Below, piece by piece: positions 54,493 through 64,000 of a stretch of 64,000 nucleotides of DNA. This stretch comes from CAWATZ01 sp963784995 (lineage in GTDB: Bacteria; Planctomycetota; Planctomycetia; Gemmatales; Gemmataceae). The first letter of the stretch is position 1. Each line of letters starts with the position of its first letter. Location of the stretch: positions 124,001 to 188,000 of the forward strand of contig CAWATZ010000008.1 in NCBI GenBank assembly GCA_963784995.1, in the 5' to 3' direction. Below the pieces are notes generated by a model. The model saw only the letters and a list, made by a program, of their open reading frames with translations, did no database searches and had not been told where the DNA came from. Position numbers and translations under genes: made by a program.

Positions 54493-57400
54493 ATGACGTC
54501 GCACCCCGATTCCTTCGTTCCGGTCACCTGTCCCCAGTGCCAGTGCCGCTTCTCGCCCGGCGGGACCCCTACCGAAAGTCACGAGCCCCCGGCACAGGCC
54601 AGCCAGGGGACCATTACCATCTCCCCCGATGGGCCCGCGCCCAGCCGCTGACGCCGCTGACGCCGGCCAGTGTGCCGGCACGGCTGGGCCGCTTCGAGAT
54701 CCGCCGCCTGGTCGGCGAGGGTGTCTTTGGCCGGGTCTACGAGGCCTACGATCCCCAGCTGAAGCGGTCGGTCGCACTGAAGGTGGCCAAGCCGGAGCAA
54801 CTGGCCAGCCCACGACGGGTCGAACGCTTCCTGCGCGAAGCGCAGGCGGCGGCCCGGCTGATCCATCCCAACATCGTCGCCTTCTTCGAGACCGGACAGG
54901 ACGGACCGCACCACTACATTGCCAGCGCCTTTGTGCCGGGCAAGCCTCTGGACGCCATCCTCAAGGCCCTGCCCGAAGGGCAGCGTCTGCCACTGAGCCA
55001 GGCCGTGCAGATCATCCGTGATCTGGCCGAGGCCCTTGCGTATGCCCATCAGCAGGGAGTGATTCATCGCGACGTCAAGCCGGCCAACGTGCTGCTGCGC
55101 GACGATGGCGTGCCGTTGCTGACGGATTTCGGCCTGGCGGCTCGTGCGGATGAGACGGAGAAGCTGACCCAGGCAGGCGCCTTCCTGGGCACGGCCGAGT
55201 ACATGGCTCCCGAGCAGTGGCGGGGCCAGGCCGAGGCCAAAAGCGATCAGTACAGTCTGGGCGTCCTCCTCTTCGAGTTGCTCACGGGCAGACCGCCCTT
55301 CAGCGGCAGCTCGACTGACCACTACCTGCTGCTGCACACGCAGGTGGCGGCCCCGTCACCGCGGAAACGTCGCCCAGATCTGCCACGCGACCTGGAAACC
55401 GTTTGCTTGAAGTGTCTGGAGAAGGAGCCGGCCAAGCGCTACGGCAGTTGTAGCGAGCTGGCGGAGGACCTGCGCGCTGGCAGCGGGGCGAGCCGGTGAC
55501 GGCCCGGCGGGTCGGCTGGACGGAGCGCTGCTGGCGCTGGAGCAAGCGCAATCCGCTGGCGGCGGGGCTGGCGGCGGCTTTCCTCGGCACGCTGCTCCTG
55601 GGAATTGGGGCGGGAACAGGGCTGACGCTGTGGGCGCTGGCGGAGGCCGGGCTGAAGGCCCAGGAGGCAGACAACGCCAAGCAGGCCAAGGAGCAAGCGA
55701 ACAGGGAGGCCGAGGCCGCCGCCAGGGACCGCGACCGCGCCGAGGAGGCAAGCAAGCAGAAGGAGGAACAGTTGCGGCACGCCGAGTGGGAGGCGTACCG
55801 CAACCAGATCACGCTGGCCCACGGGGAGTGGCAGCATGGGAGTGCCGCTGCTGCCTGGGGCTATCTGGAACGGTGCCCCTGGCACCTGCGGGGCTGGGAG
55901 CATGATTACCTGGTCACGCAGTTCCACACCAACCCCACCTTCCGGGGACATGGGGGCTCGGTCAGCTGCGTGGCGTTCAGCCCCGATGGCCAACGGCTCG
56001 CCTCGGGAGGCCAGGACCAGACCGTGAGGATCTGGGAGGCGCGGACGGGGCGCGTGCTGCTCTTTCTCCGGGGACACACCGCCTGGGTCCGCTCCGTGGC
56101 GTTTCGCCCGGATGGCAAGCGCCTGGCCAGTGCCAGCTTTGACGGCACGCTGCGCATCTGGGACGCGCGGACGGGCAAGGAAATCCGCTCCCTCACAGGG
56201 CACGTGGGCCGGGTCCACTCCGTGGCGTACAGTCCGGATGGCAACCACCTCGCCTCCGGCGGCCTCGACCAGACAGTGAAGGTCTGGGATGCCCAGACGG
56301 GCCACGTGCTTCGCTCTCTCGCGGGACATACGGAATTGGTCTCTTCCGTGACGTACAGTCCCGATGGCAAACGCCTGGCCAGCAGCAGCTTTGACGGCAC
56401 GGTGCGGGTCTGGGATGCCCAGACGGGCAGCGCGATCCTTGTTCTCCGGGGACACGTACAACAGATCTGGTCCGTGGCGTACAGCCCGGATGGCCAACGC
56501 CTCGTCTCCGCCAGCAGTGACAAGACCCTGAGAGTCTGGGACAGTCGCACCGGCCGCGCGCTCTCTCTCTCAACGGGCACACCCGCCCGGTCATGTCCGC
56601 AGCGTTCAGCCCGGATGGCCAACACGCAGCCAGCGGTAGCGAGGACGGCACGGTGAAGGTCTGGGACGTCCGGACGGGTAACCCGATTCTCTCTCACAAA
56701 GGGCACGTAGGCGACGTCACTTCCGTGGCGTTCACCCCCGACGGCCGACACGTCATCAGTGCCAGTCAGGACAAGACGCTGAAGGTCTGGGATGCCGGCA
56801 AGGCCAGCGATTCCTTCTCTTTCAAGGGGCACAGGGGCGCGGTCAGTTCCGTGGCGTACAGCCCCGATGGCAGCCGCATCGTCTCCGCCGGCGCAGATCG
56901 CGCCCTGAAGGTGTGGGACGGTCAGACCGGCAGTGAGCTTCTCTCCCTCCAGGGGCGGACAGGTTGGGACACTGGCATGGCCATCAGTCCCGATGGCCAA
57001 CGCATCGTCAACGGCAACAACGACAACACGCTGCAAGTCTGGAATGCACGTACCGGTCGCGTGCTTCTCTCCCTCAAGGGGCACACCGACAAGGTCGTCT
57101 CTGTGACCTTCAGCCCCGATGGCCAACGCATTGTCTCCGGCAGCAGGGACAAGACCCTGAAGGTCTGGGACAGTCAAACGGGCAACGAGATTCGCTCTCT
57201 CCAGGGGCATAGAGCCGTGGTCAATGCCGTGGCGTACAGTCCCGATGGCCAACGCATCGTCAGTGCCAGCCATGACAGCACGCTGAAGGTGTGGGACAGT
57301 CAGACCGGCAGCGCTCTTCTCACTCTCAAGGGGCACAGGGGGGCGGTCATGGCCGTGGCGATCAGCCCGGATGGCAAACGCATCGTCAGCGGCAGCGGGG

Positions 57401-58821
57401 ACTTCACCCTGAAGGTCTGGGACAGTCAGACTGGCAGCGAGGTCCACTCCCTCCAGGGCCACACCGACTGGATCACTTCCGTGGCGTACAGTCCGGATGG
57501 CAAACGCATTGTCTCCGGCAGCTATGATGGCACCCTGCGGGTCTGGGATAGCCAGACCGGCAGTGAGACCCTCACCCTCACGGGACACTCCGTCCGGGTC
57601 GGTGCCGTGGCGTTCAGCTCCGATGGCCAACGCATCGTCAGCGGCAGCCAGGATGGCGTTCTCAAAATCTGGGACAGTCAGCTGGGCAGCATCGCTCTCA
57701 CCCTCAAGGGGCACAGCGGCAAGGTGCAGGCCGTGGCGTTCAGTGCCGACAGCGCGCATGTGATCGGCAAAGACGTGTCCGGCAGGGTCCTGGTCTGGGA
57801 CGTCCACAGCGGTCGTCTTCTCCCGGAAGCCACCGCCGTCCTCCCGGCTGCCGTCCCTCAAGCAATCAGCCCCAATGGTCGATACCAGGCGGTGGCCACG
57901 GGAGCGACCATCCAGCTCCGCCTGGTGGAGGCCCAGCAGAAACGGCAGGCGCGGCAGCGAGCGTTCCTCGAAAACCTGGGTTGTTTCGACCCCACCTGGC
58001 ACCGGGCGCAGGCCGTCCTTGGCGAGACGGAAGGGCAGCCCTTCGCGGCCGCGTTTCACCTGAGCTGTTTGCTCCGCGAGTACCCCTGGGATGCGGAACT
58101 GCACGTTCGCAAGGCCTATGCCCTGGCCCGCCAGGGGCAGGCGACCGAATCGTCCCTTCAGTTGCTCACCGCCCTGTTCCTCCATCCGCAAGTCCGCCTC
58201 TGGCCCCTCGATCCGCAGGCCCATCTCCGTGCCTGGACGGCCGCCCAGGCGGACGACTGGCCCGGCGCCGTGGCGGCCTTCCGCTCGGCCGTGCAGCAGC
58301 CAGGCGCACCGCCTTTGCTGTGGCGGGACTTGCTCCTGGCCCAGGCGGCCGCGGGCCAGAGCAGCGCCTGCCGCCAGACCATCGCCGACATTGTCCGGCT
58401 GCTCCCCGAGGTAAAGGACCCGGCTGTGGTCAACGCGCTGCAATTCATCTGCGAGGCCTTTCCCTGGGACGAGAAGGTCATCCCCCCACTGCTCGAGCGC
58501 AGCCAGCGTGGACTGGAAGCGCAACGCACTGCAGTGACGCTGCAGCGGCGCGGCGCCGCCCTGTACCGCGGCGGCCAGTATAAGCAAGCCCTGAACGCGC
58601 TGGAGGAGTCGATCCAGGCCCACGGTAAGGGTGGCGGCGTCAATACCTGGCTGTTCCAGGCCATGGCCTGCCAGAAACTCGGCCAGCCGGACCAGGCCAA
58701 AAAGCATCTGGAGCGCTTCGAGCAGTGGCATCAGAAGCAGCAGTTCACCGTCTGGCAGGATCGCGTTTTCCTGGGAACGCTGCTGCGCGAGGCCCGCTCC
58801 GTGGTCAACGGTCCGGACTGA
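54493..58821 (+). CDS. Ser/Thr protein kinase with 15 WD40 repeats and TPR-like tail, tandem copy 1 (three frameshifts)
   Basis: About 1,443 residues after correction. It has a short CPQCQCRFSP knuckle, then a kinase domain with VGEGVFGRVYEAYD, VALKVAKPEQ, HRDVKPANVLL, TDFGLAARA and EYMAPEQWRG. One transmembrane helix (LAAGLAAAFLGTLLLGIGAG) is followed by a coiled stretch (KQAKEQANREAEAAARDRDR). Fifteen WD40 repeats come next (FSPDGQRLASGGQDQTVRIWD type), enough for two propellers. The tail has TPR-like helices (RRGAALYRGGQYKQALNALEES). Kinase inside, propellers outside suggests a sensor. Frame breaks at about 54640, 55475 (single-base losses) and 56575 (two extra bases) cancel out. It is the first of three tandem paralogues. 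Confidence 0.83.
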
Positions 58822-58928
58822 CAACCAGGGAGGGGGTGGACACAGCTTGCCGCGCCTGGCGAAGCCGGGCCGGTCGCAGTAGAATCGACGCTAACACCAA
58901 TCGATCCCGTTGCTCGCGGAGCTTGCCC

Positions 58929-61900
58929 ATGAATCAGTCCGAAACGTCCTCGGCGGACTCGTCCGTCACCTGTCCGCGCTGTCAGCTGAGCTTTTCTCCC
59001 AGGGACATTCCCGCCAGCAATGGCTCCCCGCCGGCCGTGCCTCCTTCGGGGACCATCACCATTTCCCCGGATGGATCTGCGCCCCAGCCGCTGCCGCTGA
59101 CCCCGACCGGCCTGCCGGCACGGATCGGCCGCTTCGAGATCCGCCGCCTGGTCGGCGAGGGCGTCTTTGGCCGGGTCTACGAGGCCTATGATGCCCAGCT
59201 GAAGCGTGCCGTGGCGCTCAAGGTGGCCAAGCCGGAGCAACTGGCCAGCCCCCGGCGTGTCGAACGCTTCCTGCGCGAAGCGCAGGCGGCGGCCCGGCTG
59301 ATCCATCCCAGCATCGTCGCTTTCTTCGAGACCGGCCAGGACGGACCGCACCACTACATCGCCAGCGCCTTCGTGCCGGGCCGACCTCTGGACGCCATCC
59401 TCAAGTCACTGCCGGAAGGACAGACGCTGCCGCTGAGCCAGGCCGTGCAGATCATCCGGCAGCTGGCCGAGGCGCTGGCCTATGCCCATCAGCAGGGGGT
59501 GATTCATCGGGACGTCAAGCCGGCCAACGTGCTGCTGCGCGACGACGGCGAGCCGCTGCTTGACCGACTTCGGCCTGGCGGCCCGCGCCGACGAGACGGA
59601 GAAGCTGACCCAGGCGGGCGGCTTCCTGGGCACGGCCGGAGTACATGGCTCCCGGAGCAGTGGCGCGGCCAGGCCGAGGCACGCAGCGATCAGTACAGCC
59701 TGGGCGTGCTGCTCTTCGAGTTGCTCACCGGCAGGCTTCCCTTCAGCGGCAGTTCGACCGACCACTATCTGCTGCTGCACACGCAGATCGCGGCCCCGTC
59801 GCCCAGGAAGTTTCGGCCGGAACTGCCGCGCGACCTGGAGACGGTCTGCCTGAAATGCCTGGAGAAGGAGCCGGGCAAGCGCTACGCCGACTGTGCGGCG
59901 CTGGCGGAGGACCTGGCGCGCTGGCAGCGGGGCGAGCCGGTGACGGCGCGGCGCTGTCGGCTGGGCGGAGCGGAGCTGGCGCTGGAGCAAGCGCAATCCG
60001 CTGGCGGCGGGGCTGGCGGCGGCGTTCCTGGGGACGCTGCTGCTGGGGAGCGGAGTCGGCGACGGCTGTGGCGTGGCGAGGCCGGGTGAGCGCGAGGCGG
60101 AGCGCCGGAGCAGCCGAGGAGCAAGCGAAGCCGAGCCGAGGACGCCGAAGCGAGCGGCACGGCCGCCGAGAGCGGACGGCAGGATAAGCGACGCGAGGCC
60201 GAGGAGGAGCGGAAGAAGAAGGAGGAGGAACTGCGGCGAGCGGAATGGGCGGCGTACCGCAACCAGATCACGCTGGCCCATGGCGAGTGGCAGTATGGGC
60301 GTGCGGCCGCGGCCTGGGAGTACCTGGAAGCGTGCCCGTGGAACCTGCGCGGCTGGGAGCATGACTACCTGGCCACTCAGCTTCAACCAGGATCCCCACC
60401 TTCCAAGGGCACACAGGGCGCGGTCTATGCCGTGGCGTTCAGCCCCGATGGCAAGCGCATCGTCAGCGGCGGCCAGGACAACACGCTGAAGGTCTGGGAT
60501 GCCAGACGGGCAGCGCGATCCTCTCCCTCAAAGGGCACGCGGGTGCGGTCAGGTCCGTGGCGTACAGTCCCGATGGCAAACGCATCGTCAGCGGCAGCGA
60601 GGACAAGACGATGAGGGTCTGGGATCAGCCAGACGGGCAGCGAGACTCTCTCTCTCTCAAGGGACACATGCGGGAGTCATGTCCGTGGCTTTCAGCCCCG
60701 ATGGCAAACGCATCGTCAGCGGCAGTTCACGACGACACGCTGAAGGTCTGGGATGCTGCACAAGGGCAGCGTCGCTCTTCACACTCAAGGGGCACACAGG
60801 CTATGTCAATACCGTGGCTTTCAGTCCCGACGGCAAACGCATCGTCAGCGGCAGCCGGGACAGCACGGTGAAGGTCTGGGATGCCGGCACGGGCAACGAA
60901 GTCCTCACCCTCAAGGGGCACACAGCGGTGAGTCAATTCCGTGGCGTTCAGTCCTGATGGCAAACGCATCGTCAGCGGCAGCGAGGACAAGACGCTGAAG
61001 GTCTGGGACGTGCGGACGGGCACGCGAGATACTCACCCTCAAGGGCACACGGCCCGGTCTATGCCGTGGCGTACAGCCCCGATGGCAAACGCATCGTCAG
61101 CGGCAGCTTTGACAGCACGGTGAAGGTCTGGGATGCCGATCACGGGCAGCGAACTCTTCTCTCTCAAGGGGCACGCAGGCCCGATCAGTTGCGTGGCGTT
61201 CAGTCCCGATGGCAAACGCATCGTCAGCGGCAGCGATGACAGCACGCTGAAGGTCTGGGACGTGACAGAGAGGCAGCGAGACGCTCTCCCTCAAGGGGCA
61301 CAAAGGCACTGTCATGTCCGTGGCGTTCAGCCCCGATGGCAAACGCATCGTCAGCGCCAGCGATGACGGCACGCTGAAGGTCTGGGACAGCGACACGGGC
61401 AGTGAAACCTTCACCCTCAGGGGCCACACCGCCGGTGTCGGTTCCGTGGCGTTCAGCCCGGATGGCAAACACATCGTCAGCGGCAGCCAGGACAGGACGC
61501 TGAAGGTCTGGGATGCCAGACACGGGCAGGGAAACGCTCACCCTCAAGGGGCACTTACCGACGGTCATGTCCGTGGCGTATCAGCCCCGATGGCAAACGC
61601 ATCGTCAGTGGCAGCCACGACAGTACGGTGAAGGTCTGGGATGCCGGCACGGGCAGCGACGCCTTCACTCTCAAGGGACACACACGCCTGGTCAGAGTCC
61701 GTGGCGTTCAGCCCCGATGGCAAACGCATCGTCTCCGGCAGCTCGGACAAGACGCTGAAGGTCTGGGAGCCGCAGACCGGCAGCGAGACTCTCTCCCTCA
61801 AGGGGCACACAGGCTCGGTCAATTCCGTGGCGTTCAGCCCCGATGGCCAACGCATCGTCACCGGCAGCGCGGACAAGACGGTGAAGGTCTGGGATGTCCG

Positions 61901-63341
61901 GACGGGCAGCGAGACTCCTCTCCCTCAAGGGGCACACAGACGCGGTCAATTCCGTGGCCTTCAGCCCCGATGGCAAGCGCATCGTCAGCGGCAGCGCGGA
62001 CAAGACGCTGAAGGTCTGGGACAGTCAGACGGGCCAGCGAGACTCTCTCCCTCACGGGCCACACAGGCCGGTCTGGTCCGTGGCGTTCAGCCCCGATGGC
62101 AAACGCATCGTCAGCGGCAGCGATGGCAAGACGGTGAAGGTCTGGGATGCCGGCATGGGCAGCGAGACGCTCTCCCTCAAGGGGCACACAGAGCCGGTGC
62201 AGGCCGTGGCGTTCAGTGCCGACAGCAAGCACGTCCTGTCGGCAAAGATGCGTCCGGCACGCGTCCTGGTCTGGGACGTCCGGAGCGGTCGTCTTCTCCC
62301 CGAGGCGACGGACACCATCCCGGATGCCGGCCCCAGGCGATCAGTCCCGATGGTCGCTTCGAGGCGGTCGGCGGCTGGCTACACCATCCAGATCAGAGAT
62401 CGACACCGTTTCGCGGAGGCCCACGCGGCAGCAGGCGCGGGAGCGAGCGGCTCCTCGAACGCCTGGCCCGTTTCGACCCCGAGTGGCACCGTGCCCAGGC
62501 CACCCTTGCCGAAACGGGAAGGGCGGCACTTCGCGGCCGCGTTCCACCTGGGCTGCTTGCTCCGCGAGTATCCCTGGGACGCCGAGTCTGCACGTCCGCA
62601 AGACGTCATGCCCTGGCGGGCCAGGGTAAGGCGGCCGAGACCTCGGTCCAGCTGCTCACCGCCCTGTTCCTCCATCCGCAAGTCCGCCTGCGGCCTCCCG
62701 ATCCCCTGGCCCAGAGCCGTGCCGAGGCCGCCGCCCAGGCCGGCGACTGGCCCCGCGCCGTCCTGGCCTTCCAGCTCGGCCGTGCAGCAGCCGGGAGCAG
62801 CGCCGACCCTGTGGCGGGACCTGCTCCTGGCCCAGGCGGCCGCGGGCCAGACCAGGGCTTGCCGCCAGACGCTCGGCGACATCGTCCGCTTGCTTCCCGA
62901 GGTGAAGGACCCGGCTGCTGGCCAACACGCTGCTGTACGACTGCCAGGCCTTTCCCTGGGACGAGACGTTGCTGCCTGCTCCTGGAAGAGCGAACCCGGC
63001 GTGACCTGGCGGCAAAACGCAATGCCGTGACGCTGCACCGGCGCGGCGTTGCCCTGTACCGCGGCGGCCAGCTACGAGCAGGCCCTGACCCTGCTGGAGG
63101 AGTCGATCCAGGCCCACGGCAAGGGCGGCTACGTCGATACCTGGCTGTTCCTGGCGATGACCTGCCGAAACTCGGCCAGCTGGAGCAGGCCCGGAAGCAC
63201 CTGGCCCGCTTCGAGGAGTGGCACAGCAAGCAGCAGTTCCCCACCTGGCAGGAGCGCATCCTCTGGGAGACGCTGCTGCGCGAGGCGCGCTCCGTGGTCA
63301 ACGCTCCCCGGCTCATGCCCAGGGTGGCCGATCCGGACTGA
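58929..63341 (+). pseudogene. Kinase-WD40-TPR gene, tandem copy 2, disrupted by many small indels
   Basis: This is a paralogue of copy 1 with the same order: MNQSETSSADSSVTCPRCQL knuckle, kinase domain, transmembrane helix, WD40 array (about 60400-62300) and TPR-like tail ending at 63341. The kinase domain is clean to RDDGEPLL, then single-base insertions at about 59568, 59640 and 59655 restore the frame at MAPEQWRG. From about 59955 on, small insertions or deletions occur roughly every 100-130 bases, although each WD40 unit still reads correctly in some frame. I saw no stop codons made by substitution. This may be true decay or an assembly problem in a repeat. Confidence 0.75.
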
Positions 63342-63434
63342 CGGACGGAGGCGTGCCGCGTCTGGCGAAGCGGTGCCGGCTGCGGTAGAATCGTTGCTGG
63401 CACCAATCGATCCCGTAGCTCGCGGAGTTGGCCC

Positions 63435-64000
63435 ATGAACCAGCCCGAAACGATCTCGGCGGACTTGTCCGTCACCTGTCCGCGCTGCCAGCTGAGCTTC
63501 TCCCCCAGGGACATTCCCGCCAGCAATGGCTCCCCGCCGGCCGTTCCTGTTTCGGGGACCATCACCATTTCCCCGGATGGACCTGCGCCCCAGCCGCTGC
63601 CGCTGACCCCGACCGGCCTGCCGGCACGAATCGGCCGCTTTGAAGTTCGCCGCCTGGTCGGTGAGGGCGTCTTTGGCCGGGTCTACGAGGCCTATGATCC
63701 GCAGTTGAAGCGAGCGGTCGCTTTGAAGGTGGCCAAGCCGGAGCAACTGGCCAGCCCCAGGCGTGTCGAACGCTTCCTGCGCGAAGCGCAGGCGGCAGCC
63801 CGACTGATCCATCCCAACATCGTCGCCTTCTTCGAGACGGGTCAAGACGGTCCCCACCACTACATCGCCAGCGCCTTCGTGCCGGGCAAGCCTCTGCACG
63901 CGATCCTCAAGGGACTACCGGAAGGCCAGACGCTGCCGCTGCCCCAGGCGGTGGCGATCGTTCGCAAACTCGCCGAAGCCTTGGCTTATGCCCATCAGCA
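63435..64000 (+). CDS. Kinase-WD40 gene, tandem copy 3, N-terminal part only
   Basis: The start MNQPETISADLSVTCPRCQL is preceded by the same upstream block as copy 2 (CCAATCGATCCCGT...GCTCGCGGAG). The 188 residues present include the knuckle, RIGRFEVRRLVGEGVFGRVY and the kinase N-lobe through VALKVAKPEQLASPRRVERF to LAEALAYAHQQ. The frame is intact as far as the window goes. The catalytic HRD loop and WD40 array lie beyond the window end. Confidence 0.9.
   Translation, partial: MNQPETISADLSVTCPRCQLSFSPRDIPASNGSPPAVPVSGTITISPDGPAPQPLPLTPTGLPARIGRFEVRRLVGEGVFGRVYEAYDPQLKRAVALKVAKPEQLASPRRVERFLREAQAAARLIHPNIVAFFETGQDGPHHYIASAFVPGKPLHAILKGLPEGQTLPLPQAVAIVRKLAEALAYAHQ

Noticed and set aside
56000..57800. 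Regular 126-base repeats as a satellite or CRISPR-like array
   Set aside because: They are WD40 codon repeats in one reading frame.
55906..58824. A 972-codon open frame antisense to the WD40 array
   Set aside because: It arises from the 126-base WD40 repeats read backwards. There is no start signal or domain.
1..64000. tRNA, rRNA, integrase, transposase or phage structural genes
   Set aside because: No gene with such features was recognised in the coding frames, and no tRNA T-loop with acceptor pairing was noticed by eye. A tRNAscan run would settle the tRNA part.

Overview
The window looks like chromosomal DNA of a planctomycete, most likely Gemmataceae-like. This rests on family recognition by eye, not on a database search. 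The evidence is high GC content, a cysteine-rich YTV-repeat surface protein, a secreted beta-helix protein with the planctomycete N-terminal LEDR-xVP sorting motif, many Ser/Thr kinase-WD40 fusions, an ECF sigma factor overlapping such a kinase, small planctomycete-only proteins and many dispersed palindromes. I saw no rRNA, tRNA, CRISPR array, prophage or transposase gene.

Layout. 0-5.3 kb: orphan antitoxin-like gene, msrA, a secreted WD40 protein and clpB. 5.3-8.4 kb: a mosaic of broken paralogues around a two-gene insert. 8.5-20.5 kb: DUF1573 protein, comF, Kdo hydroxylase, an HDOD-histidine kinase with an HTH-receiver regulator, mnmG and a large two-module surface protein. 21.1-28.7 kb: a defence island with a complete type I Wadjet operon (jetABCD) and a GIY-YIG/SLOG fusion gene; its base composition looks less GC-rich and inverted copies of one dispersed element lie outside both ends. 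29.7-38.1 kb: ECF sigma and kinase pair, a phosphohexomutase and a PpiC lipoprotein. 38.2-44.7 kb: a coiled-coil lipoprotein, a zinc-binding protein, an ABC-2 permease, a 66-residue protein behind a sigma-54-type promoter and the YTV protein. 45-47.6 kb: assimilatory sulfate reduction (cysH, Rrf2 regulator, sat). 47.6-54.4 kb: two zinc-ribbon/PH-like membrane proteins, an unrecognised 636-residue gene and an APC permease. 54.5-64 kb: three tandem copies of a 4.4-4.5 kb kinase-WD40-TPR gene, the last cut by the window end.

Two themes run through the window. First, long palindromes of several families sit at gene ends and sometimes inside genes; one seems to have removed a stop codon and others add short peptides to conserved enzymes. 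Second, at least six long genes need a one- or two-base correction to read through, and the middle kinase-WD40 copy carries a dense cluster of such indels. The pattern suggests sequence or assembly error as much as gene decay, so frameshifted genes are annotated over their full homologous length.
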